This document shows, piece by piece, positions 57,567 through 63,399 of a stretch of 63,399 nucleotides of DNA. Numbering within the stretch: position 1 is the stretch's first letter; every line of letters starts with the position of its first letter. Source of the stretch: an uncultured Rhodospirillaceae bacterium (lineage in GTDB: Bacteria; Pseudomonadota; Alphaproteobacteria; Dongiales; Dongiaceae); the NCBI GenBank assembly GCA_902826565.1, contig CADEFF010000009.1, forward strand, positions 2,923-66,321, read 5' to 3'. The position numbers were made by a program, and so were the translations under genes. The notes under the pieces were generated by a model, which had not been told where the DNA came from, made no database searches, and saw nothing but the letters and a program-made list of their open reading frames with translations.

Positions 57567-58508
57567 CTAATCCTTCAGCACGGCCTCGATATGCGCGCGA
57601 TAGGTCTCAGCGACCGACTCCAGCGCAAGGGTCCGACGAAGCGTCGCCGCGAACCGCTGCGTCTCCCGCCAGTACTCTTCCGAGTACCAGCGCGCCTCGG
57701 CCTCGGGGCTCGCGAGGGCGAAGCCGCGATCGCGGAAATAGCGGGCGGCTTCGCTGTCCGGATTGCAGGCAAAGGGGATTCCAGAGGACACGTATTTCTG
57801 CGCCTTTGCCGGCGGCTTGGTGCGCTGATTGAAGCCGTCGCCCTTGATGTCGAGCGCCGCCTTGCATTCGCGCAAGGCCGCGCGCTGCGCCGCCTCGCTC
57901 CAGGGCCGCATCTCATGGCCGTTGATCGAGCCGGCGGCGACACGAAGCCCGACACCGAGACCGGCGGCGACGCGGCGCGCGGCGCGAAGCGCGCGCGGAT
58001 TTTCGGTGTCGGTCAGGATCCTGAGCGGATGCCGCAGCGGATGCCGCTCGATCCAGGCGACCAGATAGGGAATGTTCTGCATGCCCCCGACCCAGAGGAC
58101 GAAGCCTTCCGGCCGCCAGGCGGCGGGTTCGGGCAGGGTGTATTTGCCGTGATGCTCGACGAAACCCACGCGGCGGCAATGGGGCGCGAGGCAGCCCGCC
58201 AGGCTCTCGCTATGGGCCAGCACGAGATCGCAGGCGCCGAGCCGGGCCCGATCGGCACGAATGGCGGCTTCGTCGGCATAGCCGTCGATCGGCAGAAAGA
58301 TCACGCGCCCGCCGCCCGCCTGAACGCGCCGGACGAAGCGCAAGGGTGGCGCCACCTTTATTGCGACGACCGCATCGCTGGGCGGAACGCAGCCGAAACC
58401 CTGGAACAGGGCCGTCGCGAAGGAACCGCCGAGCGCGCGCGCCATATCGAGGCCGATCCAGTGCCAGGACGGGAAATCGCGGGCAGGTCCGATGGCGAGC
58501 CTTTTCAA
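57567..58508 (-). CDS. Glycosyltransferase (GT4-like)
   Basis: 313 residues. A two-domain Rossmann pattern: MKRLAIGPARDFPSWHWIGL and AVVAIKVAPPLRFVRRVQAG in the first half, CDLVLAHSESLAGCL and VGFVEHHGKYTL at the hinge, GFVLWVGGMQNIPYLVAWIE in the second. The region after GDGFNQRTKPPAKAQKYVSS with GIPFACNPDSEAARYFRDRG resembles the acceptor-side and nucleotide-sugar binding end of GT4 enzymes. Substrate is unknown. Last of three minus-strand glycosyltransferase-like genes next to ctrA. Confidence 0.65.
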   Translation of the reverse strand: MKRLAIGPARDFPSWHWIGLDMARALGGSFATALFQGFGCVPPSDAVVAIKVAPPLRFVRRVQAGGGRVIFLPIDGYADEAAIRADRARLGACDLVLAHSESLAGCLAPHCRRVGFVEHHGKYTLPEPAAWRPEGFVLWVGGMQNIPYLVAWIERHPLRHPLRILTDTENPRALRAARRVAAGLGVGLRVAAGSINGHEMRPWSEAAQRAALRECKAALDIKGDGFNQRTKPPAKAQKYVSSGIPFACNPDSEAARYFRDRGFALASPEAEARWYSEEYWRETQRFAATLRRTLALESVAETYRAHIEAVLKD

Positions 58509-58529
58509 GGCGGGAGATCCGAAGGGCGG

Positions 58530-59507
58530 CTATGCGGAGGTGCCGCCGGCGCGTTGCAGCCGCGCCAGGTAGCGGCGCCAGAGATATTTCCGGAACTCGA
58601 CCCGCAGCCGGCCGAGCGGCGCCCGGGCGCTCCGGACGATCGCCTGCCGCCGCGCCGGCCAGCTTCCCTGACGACGAAGGTTCCGCTCCCGCTCGGCCGC
58701 GATGAAGGCGGCGCGCAGCCAGTCGCCCGCATCCGCCTCCGGCGGCAAGGGGTTGGAAGCGAGCTCGACCCGGAAGCGTTCATGGGGGGCTGTGGCGAAC
58801 CAGCTATTGATGGCCGCACCGCCGGGAAGGATCGCGACCGCCATGGCGTGCTGCCGCAGCACGTATGGCAGGCTGAGCTGGTCGCGGTGGCTGAAGAGCT
58901 TGAGCTGGCGCCACCAGTCCTCGAGCATCGCGGCCAGCTTCGGATCCGCGTGCCGGCGAAACTGCGCCGCCGCGTGATAGAGGCCCGCCCGTCGCGGCAG
59001 GCCCTGGGCACGGTAATAGCCCATCTGCAGATCCACGATCTCGGGATCGTCGTAGCGCACCCGCTTCACCACCTCGGCCTCGTCATAGACGCATTCGCGG
59101 TCGGGATGCCGGAAAAGCGCCAGCGGCGCTTCCTGCAGCATGACGTCGAACAGCCCCGACACGCGCTCCCTGATGAGGACATTGGCGTCGATATGCAGGC
59201 TCTCGTCGCGATCGGGGAACAGCAGATGCGGATGCAGCTTGTGCCACCGCGCCGTCATGCGCGCGTTGCGTTGCCGGCAGGCGAGCGGCCGAAGCTGCCA
59301 TGGCGCCGGCGGAGCGGCTTCCGTGTCGCTATAGACGACATAGTCGAGGTCCGGTTCGACCTGAAGCGGCGGCAACAACCTGTCGAACCCGCCGACCAGT
59401 TCCGTATAGACAACCCGGCGCAAACCTTGCCTTCCCCTATGCGAGCGATGGGTATTCGAACCCGGCACGCCGCCGGCAAAGCGACTCGCAACCCCAAGCG
59501 GACGCAT
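58530..59507 (-). CDS. DUF616 (TOD1/MUCI70-type) glycosyltransferase
   Basis: About 325 residues. The family start VVYTELVGGFDRLLPPLQVE with DLDYVVYSDTEAAPPAPWQL is clear. It is followed by RWHKLHPHLLFPDRDESLHI with DANVLIRE and FRHPDRECVYDEAEVVKRVR, which match DUF616 glycosyltransferases. ATG 59507 gives about 30 extra low-complexity residues. TTG 59423, just before RRVVYTEL and with AAGG upstream, would fit the family better. Acceptor unknown. Confidence 0.75.
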   Translation of the reverse strand: MRPLGVASRFAGGVPGSNTHRSHRGRQGLRRVVYTELVGGFDRLLPPLQVEPDLDYVVYSDTEAAPPAPWQLRPLACRQRNARMTARWHKLHPHLLFPDRDESLHIDANVLIRERVSGLFDVMLQEAPLALFRHPDRECVYDEAEVVKRVRYDDPEIVDLQMGYYRAQGLPRRAGLYHAAAQFRRHADPKLAAMLEDWWRQLKLFSHRDQLSLPYVLRQHAMAVAILPGGAAINSWFATAPHERFRVELASNPLPPEADAGDWLRAAFIAAERERNLRRQGSWPARRQAIVRSARAPLGRLRVEFRKYLWRRYLARLQRAGGTSA

Positions 59508-59563
59508 GGTTGCATAATCGAAACCGGGACAACAACCGGGACGAGCCGCGGGCGCGGTCGCTC

Positions 59564-60907
59564 TCAGCGCGGCTTCGCCCGAGGTCGCCGCAACCCGGCG
59601 AGCCATCGCATCGGCGGATCGATCGGGTCGTCCGGGAAAGCGACACGAAAGGCATCCGCGAGGTCCCGGTCATAAAGATGGCGGTAACGCGACCAGGGAC
59701 GCGGCATCCAGCGCGCCAGCTTCCATCCGGTGTTGATCTGCCGGAAATGCCGATAGAAGAGGTCGCGCGGCTGCCGGCGCCAGGATCGCTTATGGCGCCG
59801 GCTCTGGCGCCGCGTCGGGTAGAGGTCGTGGACGCCCCAATCCACCGCCTCCGGCACCAGCGCCGGCACGGCGATCCATTTCGTGCGCAGGAGCCGATGA
59901 CGCCGGCCGAAGCGTCGAAGGAGACACTGCCGCAGCTCGCGATAGAGGCAATTCAGGTGCCGGGCCGGAGCGCGCTCCGGCTCCGGCTCCGGCTCCGGCT
60001 CCGCCTTCAGCGCCGGCCGTTCCACCCAGAGCCCGGGAAAGACGAGCGCCGCCTTGCCGCTCTGCTCGAGCCGGTCGAACAGCGAGCCCCCGCCGCCGAT
60101 CGCGACGAGCTCGTCGATATCGCTGTTGAGGACGCCGCGCGCGGCGGCGCAATAGCGCCAGCGCGCGTGGTTCAGCGCGCCCGGCTGGCAATAGAAGGAA
60201 TCCTGGATGTTGCGGGGCCCGGTCCCCGGGCCATAGGGAAACGGCCAGGCGACGACGCGCGCCCGGACGAGGCCGGGGATGGCCTCGAACAGCCGCATGA
60301 GCGCGCCCCGCTCGTAGGCGGTCGATCCGTTGTCGTAGAAGAGAACGGCATCCGCGCCATGAACCCGGACGTTGAAGGCCACCCAGTCGCGGATCCAGCC
60401 GAGCGGATTGTCCCTGGAAAGGGTGACGAGGATGCGGCGCCCGGCGAAACCGGCAACGCCCGAGGGACGCACGGGAATGCGGACCCGGCGGCCGGCGAGC
60501 TCCATGACCAGAGGCGCATCCGACGGCATATCCCGGGCGTCGATCCGGAACCGGCAGCTCGGCTGGAACTGCGTCCGTGGCGGTTCGTAGCGCCAGGCCA
60601 GGGGCCTTTCCGATGCCGTGCTGCGGAACACGGCCTGCAGCAGCGGCGCCTCGCAATTCAGCAGCGGCGGACCGAGGCCGATGATCGCGGCCCCGTCCGG
60701 CGAGCGGAACAGGTCGTAGAACAGCGTGTCGTAATCGAACAGCGCCGCGTAATCGGCGCTGCGATCCTCGGGGCGGCGCGGCGGGTCGCGGCGAAGGCCG
60801 AACGCCGAAAGGCGGAGCGTCGAGAGCCCCTCCTCCCCCATCGGCGGTGCCGAATCTTGCCGGGACGCCAGGCTCCCGGCCGGGGCCCGGCAGCGAATTA
60901 AAGTCAT
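59564..60907 (-). CDS. GT92/DUF23-like glycosyltransferase
   Basis: About 447 residues. The C-terminal domain has RDNPLGWIRDWVAFNVRVHG, ADAVLFYDNGSTAYERGALM and AARGVLNSDIDELVAIGGGG (an acidic metal-binding motif). These are features of GT92/DUF23 enzymes. Near residues 300-312 a run of Glu-Pro (EPEPEPEPER) is encoded by five GGCTCC-type hexamers at about 59974-60003. ATG 60907 is preferred to GTG 60922. First gene of the three-gene unit, divergent from ctrA. Confidence 0.72.
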   Translation of the reverse strand: MTLIRCRAPAGSLASRQDSAPPMGEEGLSTLRLSAFGLRRDPPRRPEDRSADYAALFDYDTLFYDLFRSPDGAAIIGLGPPLLNCEAPLLQAVFRSTASERPLAWRYEPPRTQFQPSCRFRIDARDMPSDAPLVMELAGRRVRIPVRPSGVAGFAGRRILVTLSRDNPLGWIRDWVAFNVRVHGADAVLFYDNGSTAYERGALMRLFEAIPGLVRARVVAWPFPYGPGTGPRNIQDSFYCQPGALNHARWRYCAAARGVLNSDIDELVAIGGGGSLFDRLEQSGKAALVFPGLWVERPALKAEPEPEPEPERAPARHLNCLYRELRQCLLRRFGRRHRLLRTKWIAVPALVPEAVDWGVHDLYPTRRQSRRHKRSWRRQPRDLFYRHFRQINTGWKLARWMPRPWSRYRHLYDRDLADAFRVAFPDDPIDPPMRWLAGLRRPRAKPR

Positions 60908-61142
60908 TTCTGAACCGTCCACCCCCGGCCGATAAGCGGTTGGCGGTGTTTTTTGGCAAGCTGGGTGAACATAAATTTACCAATCTTATTAATATGTTAG
61001 ACGACTTACCTCAGCAAACGCCTACCAAACCATTCGGAAAGGATTGAAAATTTGCCTGTCCCCGACTTTTAGGAATTGTTAATAATCTCATTGCATCGTG
61101 GTTAAAGAGTTAACCGGGCCATAAGACGACAGAGGCTTGTCC
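60908..61142. promoter_or_regulatory. ctrA upstream region
   Basis: An AT-rich 235-base region, unlike its GC-rich surroundings. It contains several TTAA sites (60989-60992, 61079-61082, 61102-61105, 61110-61113). The perfect palindrome GGTTAA-AGAG-TTAACC lies at 61100-61115, 28 bases before the ctrA start. Auto-regulation by CtrA is plausible, but the TTAA spacing here is 4, not 7. Confidence 0.5.
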
Positions 61143-61862
61143 ATGCGCGTTTTGTTGATCGAAGACGATACTACGATCGCCCAGTCGGTTCAGCTCATGC
61201 TGAAGTCCGAAGGCTTCGTGGTCGATGCGACCGACATGGGGGAAGACGGGCTCGAGATCGGGAAGCTTTACGACTACGACATCATCCTTCTGGATCTGAT
61301 GCTCCCCGATATCGAAGGCTATGAAGTGCTGCGCCGACTGCGCGCGGCGCGCGTCAACACCCCGATCCTGATCCTGTCCGGCCTTGGCGAGCTGGACAAC
61401 AAGATCAAGGGTCTCGGCTTCGGCGCCGACGATTATCTGACCAAGCCCTTCGACAAGCGGGAGCTGATCGCGCGCATCCAGGCGATCGTCCGCCGTTCGC
61501 GGGGCCACAGCGACTCCGTGATCCAGACCGGCAAGCTCAAGGTCAATCTCGACACCCGCACGGTCGAGGTCGAGGGCCAGCCGCTTCATCTGACCGGCAA
61601 GGAATACGGCATCCTTGAGCTGCTCTCGCTCCGCAAGGGCACCACGCTCACCAAGGAGATGTTCCTCAATCATCTCTATGGCGGCATGGACGAGCCCGAG
61701 CTCAAGATCATCGACGTCTTCGTCTGCAAGCTGCGCAAGAAGCTGGGCGCGGCGACCGGCGGCGACAATTACATCGAGACGGTGTGGGGCCGCGGCTACG
61801 TGCTCCGCGATCCGGTCGAGGCCGCGGGCGAGATGCCGCGCCGGAGCGCCGTCAACGCCTGA
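61143..61862 (+). CDS. ctrA: Cell-cycle response regulator CtrA
   Basis: 239 residues. The receiver begins [20 protein letters not shown], with phosphoacceptor Asp51 ([16 protein letters not shown]) and Lys in [15 protein letters not shown]. The OmpR-type DNA-binding domain includes [40 protein letters not shown] and [20 protein letters not shown] with [14 protein letters not shown]. The unusually high conservation identifies CtrA. It binds TTAA-N7-TTAA and drives flagellar, chemotaxis and division genes. ATG 61143 has AGAGG 7 bases upstream. It ends before a strong terminator. Confidence 0.97.
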   Translation: MRVLLIEDDTTIAQSVQLMLKSEGFVVDATDMGEDGLEIGKLYDYDIILLDLMLPDIEGYEVLRRLRAARVNTPILILSGLGELDNKIKGLGFGADDYLTKPFDKRELIARIQAIVRRSRGHSDSVIQTGKLKVNLDTRTVEVEGQPLHLTGKEYGILELLSLRKGTTLTKEMFLNHLYGGMDEPELKIIDVFVCKLRKKLGAATGGDNYIETVWGRGYVLRDPVEAAGEMPRRSAVNA

Positions 61863-61920
61863 TCCAGGGGGGACGCGGCACCGGGCCCTGCCCCTTCGCC
61901 GACCATCCCGGCCATCATCG

Positions 61921-61957
61921 AAAAAGGGCGACACCCCGAACGGGTGTCGCCTTTTTT
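61921..61957 (+). terminator. Rho-independent terminator after ctrA
   Basis: AAAAAGGGCGACACCC, loop CGAAC, GGGTGTCGCC then TTTTTT. A textbook stem with a T-run on one side and an A-run on the other, so it can serve both ctrA and the convergent cheR. Confidence 0.92.
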
Positions 61958-61999
61958 CGTGGCCCCTGCACGCCCCCGGGGGCGCGGGGTCGATCCGGG

Positions 62000-62842
62000 T
62001 CAGCCCGCCGCCGCGATGGCGGCCGGGGCCGATACGACCGGGGCGTAAACCGCCCGCTGGCCGTCGATCGGCTGCAAACGGTCGGTAAGGCCCAGCACGG
62101 TCTCGGCGCCGCCCAGGAAGAGGAAGCCGTCGGGCGCCATCTGACCGGCGATCCCGTCCAGCACCTTCGACCGCGTCTCGTGGTCGAGATACATGAGGAC
62201 ATTGCGGCAAAGCACCAGATCGAAGCGCCCGAGCGACGACGGATCATCCAGCAGGTTGAATTCGCGATACCGGACCATCCCGCGAATCTGCTCGTTGATC
62301 TGCCAGCGGTCGCCGAGCTGGCGGAAATGCTTCACGAGGCGCGCGATCGGCAGGCCGCGCTGCACCTCGAACTGCGAGTAGGTGCCCTCGATGGCGCGGG
62401 CCAGCATCTCGCCGCTGAGGTCGGAAGCCACGATCTCGACCTTCCAGCCCGCCAGCGCCTCGGCGATATCGGTCAGCAGGATGGCGACGGAATAGGGCTC
62501 CTGCCCGCTCGAGCAGGCGGCGCTCCAGATACGGATCCTGCGGTTCGCCGCCCGGTTCTTCAAAAGCGCCGGCAGGATGAAATCCCTGATCTGGTCGAAG
62601 GGCCGCCCGTCGCGGAAGAAGAAGGTCTCGTTCGTCGTCATCGCCTGGACGATGTCGCGCACGAGGGCCGTATCGGCGCCGATCCTCAGGGCCTTGGCGA
62701 GATCGTCGAAGGTCGCGAGCTTCCATTTGCGCGCGACGGGGAGGAGGCGGCTTTCGAGCAGATACGCCTTGTCGGCCATCAGCACGAGACCCGATTGCTC
62801 CCGGAGCAGCTTGCAGATCATGTCGAAATCGGCGCGGTTCAT
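62000..62842 (-). CDS. cheR: Chemoreceptor methyltransferase CheR
   Basis: 280 residues. N-terminal helical domain (MNRADFDMICKLLREQSGLV, LLESRLLPVARKWKLATFDD). SAM-binding core: TTNETFFFRDGRPFDQIRDF, IRIWSAACSSGQEPYSVAIL, VEIVASDLSGEMLARAIEGT and FDLVLCRNVLMYLDHETRSK, all diagnostic. It methylates glutamates of chemoreceptors for adaptation. It follows cheY in a che operon that continues beyond the window edge. Confidence 0.96.
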   Translation of the reverse strand: MNRADFDMICKLLREQSGLVLMADKAYLLESRLLPVARKWKLATFDDLAKALRIGADTALVRDIVQAMTTNETFFFRDGRPFDQIRDFILPALLKNRAANRRIRIWSAACSSGQEPYSVAILLTDIAEALAGWKVEIVASDLSGEMLARAIEGTYSQFEVQRGLPIARLVKHFRQLGDRWQINEQIRGMVRYREFNLLDDPSSLGRFDLVLCRNVLMYLDHETRSKVLDGIAGQMAPDGFLFLGGAETVLGLTDRLQPIDGQRAVYAPVVSAPAAIAAAG

Positions 62843-62910
62843 GCGGCAGTCCTCACCGGCACTCGTCGGTTAAGCGTTGCTGTTTGCGTCGTCGTCTTCA
62901 TCGGGCGGCC

Positions 62911-63336
62911 TCAGATGAGCCCGACCTGGGAGAACTTGGATTCGAGGATCTCGCTGTCGAATGGCTTCATGATGTATTCGTTGGCTCCGGCGCCGATCGC
63001 TTCCTCGATCTGACGCAGGCTGTTCTGGGTCGTGCAGAAGACGACGACCGGGCGCTCGCCGCCCTGCATGCGACGGAGCGCCTTCAGGAACTCGATCCCG
63101 TTCATTACCGGCATGTTCCAGTCGAGCAGGATCGCATCCGGCATGCCGTGCTTGCAGCAATCCATCGCGATCAGGCCGTTGTCCGCCTCCTCGATCTGGA
63201 AATTCAGGCTTTCCAGGATCTTCCGGGCGACCATGCGGACCACCCTGGAATCATCGACGATCAGGCATCGCTTCACGGGCGGCGCGGCGGGTTCCGCCGG
63301 CCAGATGCCGGCGGTGAGCGAAACGTTCGAAGTCAT
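62911..63336 (-). CDS. cheY: CheY-type response regulator (second copy)
   Basis: 141 residues. A 20-residue leader precedes VKRCLIVDDSRVVRMVARKI. Asp72 is in AILLDWNMPVMNGIEF, with Thr in VVFCTTQNS and Lys124 in YIMKPFDSEILESKF. ATG 63336 overlaps the cheW stop (ATGA), which supports this start over the internal GTG before KRCLIVDD. It is probably the CheY of the main che operon; the cheY at 1968-2354 is a different protein paired with CheZ. Confidence 0.92.
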   Translation of the reverse strand: MTSNVSLTAGIWPAEPAAPPVKRCLIVDDSRVVRMVARKILESLNFQIEEADNGLIAMDCCKHGMPDAILLDWNMPVMNGIEFLKALRRMQGGERPVVVFCTTQNSLRQIEEAIGAGANEYIMKPFDSEILESKFSQVGLI

Positions 63337-63399
63337 GAGGCCTCCGCCATAACGGGATCGAGCAACGATCCGATTTCGAGGATTACGATCGCCTTGTCG
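63333..63399 (-). CDS. cheW: CheW adaptor, C-terminal end only
   Basis: The 22 visible residues read DKAIVILEIGSLLDPVMAEA then S and stop. The pattern D-x-x-IVILEI-x-x-LLD is the conserved last strand of CheW, which links chemoreceptors to CheA. The gene is cut by the window edge. Its stop overlaps the cheY start. Confidence 0.65.
   Translation of the reverse strand, partial: DKAIVILEIGSLLDPVMAEAS

Overview
This window is a GC-rich alphaproteobacterial chromosome segment, mostly a large flagellar, chemotaxis and cell-cycle locus. The CtrA response regulator, the CtrA inhibitor SciP, the FliX/FlbD regulatory pair, the alphaproteobacterial single-cysteine DksA and DUF6468/MotE-type flagellar proteins together point to Alphaproteobacteria. 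A Rhodospirillales-like lineage is my best guess; the genus cannot be named from sequence alone.

Layout. 1-5413 (minus): fliL-fliM-DUF6468-motE, then cheY-cheZ, two overlapping MotB-like genes and the start of a secreted protein that runs off the window. 5651-8926 (plus): flgF-flgG-flgA-flgH. 9074-10059 (minus): dksA and fliX. 10275-15511 (plus): flgI-flgJ-flgN-flgK-flgL-fliW. 15573-20764 (plus): an apparent operon for a CDP-linked deoxysugar (CDP-glucose synthase, 4,6-dehydratase, C-methyltransferase, 3,5-epimerase, reductase/epimerase, hexapeptide acyltransferase). 20779-25117 (minus): P-loop kinase, FkbM methyltransferase and a TPR/SPINDLY-type GT41 glycosyltransferase. 25435-35010 (plus): flagellin 1, flaG, fliD, fliS, flagellin 2, a second fliS, fliK, flgD, flgE. 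35189-47241 (plus): sciP, then fliF-fliG-fliH-fliN-motA-flbD-flhA-flhF-flhG and a second FliK-like gene. 47557-48357: an imelysin/EfeO-type secreted protein. 48600-50392 (minus): fliI-fliJ. 50393-57538: an accessory, visibly lower-GC island with an isochorismatase-like hydrolase, response regulators (one apparently frameshifted), an SRAP protein, an HWE histidine kinase, small unknown genes and duplicated palindromic repeats. 57567-60907 (minus): three glycosyltransferase-like genes. 61143-61862: ctrA. 62000-63399 (minus): cheR, cheY and the 3' end of cheW.

Regulation is unusually readable. Sigma-54 promoters with exact GG-N10-GC spacing precede flgF, flgI and both flagellins. A palindrome of the form CGGCA-N5-TGCCG occurs singly or in pairs upstream of those promoters and at fliF and fliX, and is a good candidate for the FlbD operator. 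CtrA-type boxes (TTAA-N7-TTAA and one-mismatch forms) lie upstream of fliF, fliX, fliI, cheY, sciP, the GT41 gene and the CDP-sugar operon. The inferred hierarchy is CtrA (restrained by SciP) driving early genes, then FliX/FlbD with sigma-54 driving hook, rod, ring and filament genes.

The most interesting proposal is a dedicated flagellin-glycosylation module. A CDP-6-deoxy-3-C-methylhexose pathway and a GT41 transferase sit between the hook-filament genes and the flagellins, and the sugar operon has a CtrA-type promoter element almost identical to that of fliF. Genes not seen here and presumably elsewhere include flgB, flgC, fliE, fliP, fliQ, fliR, flhB, cheA and cheB.
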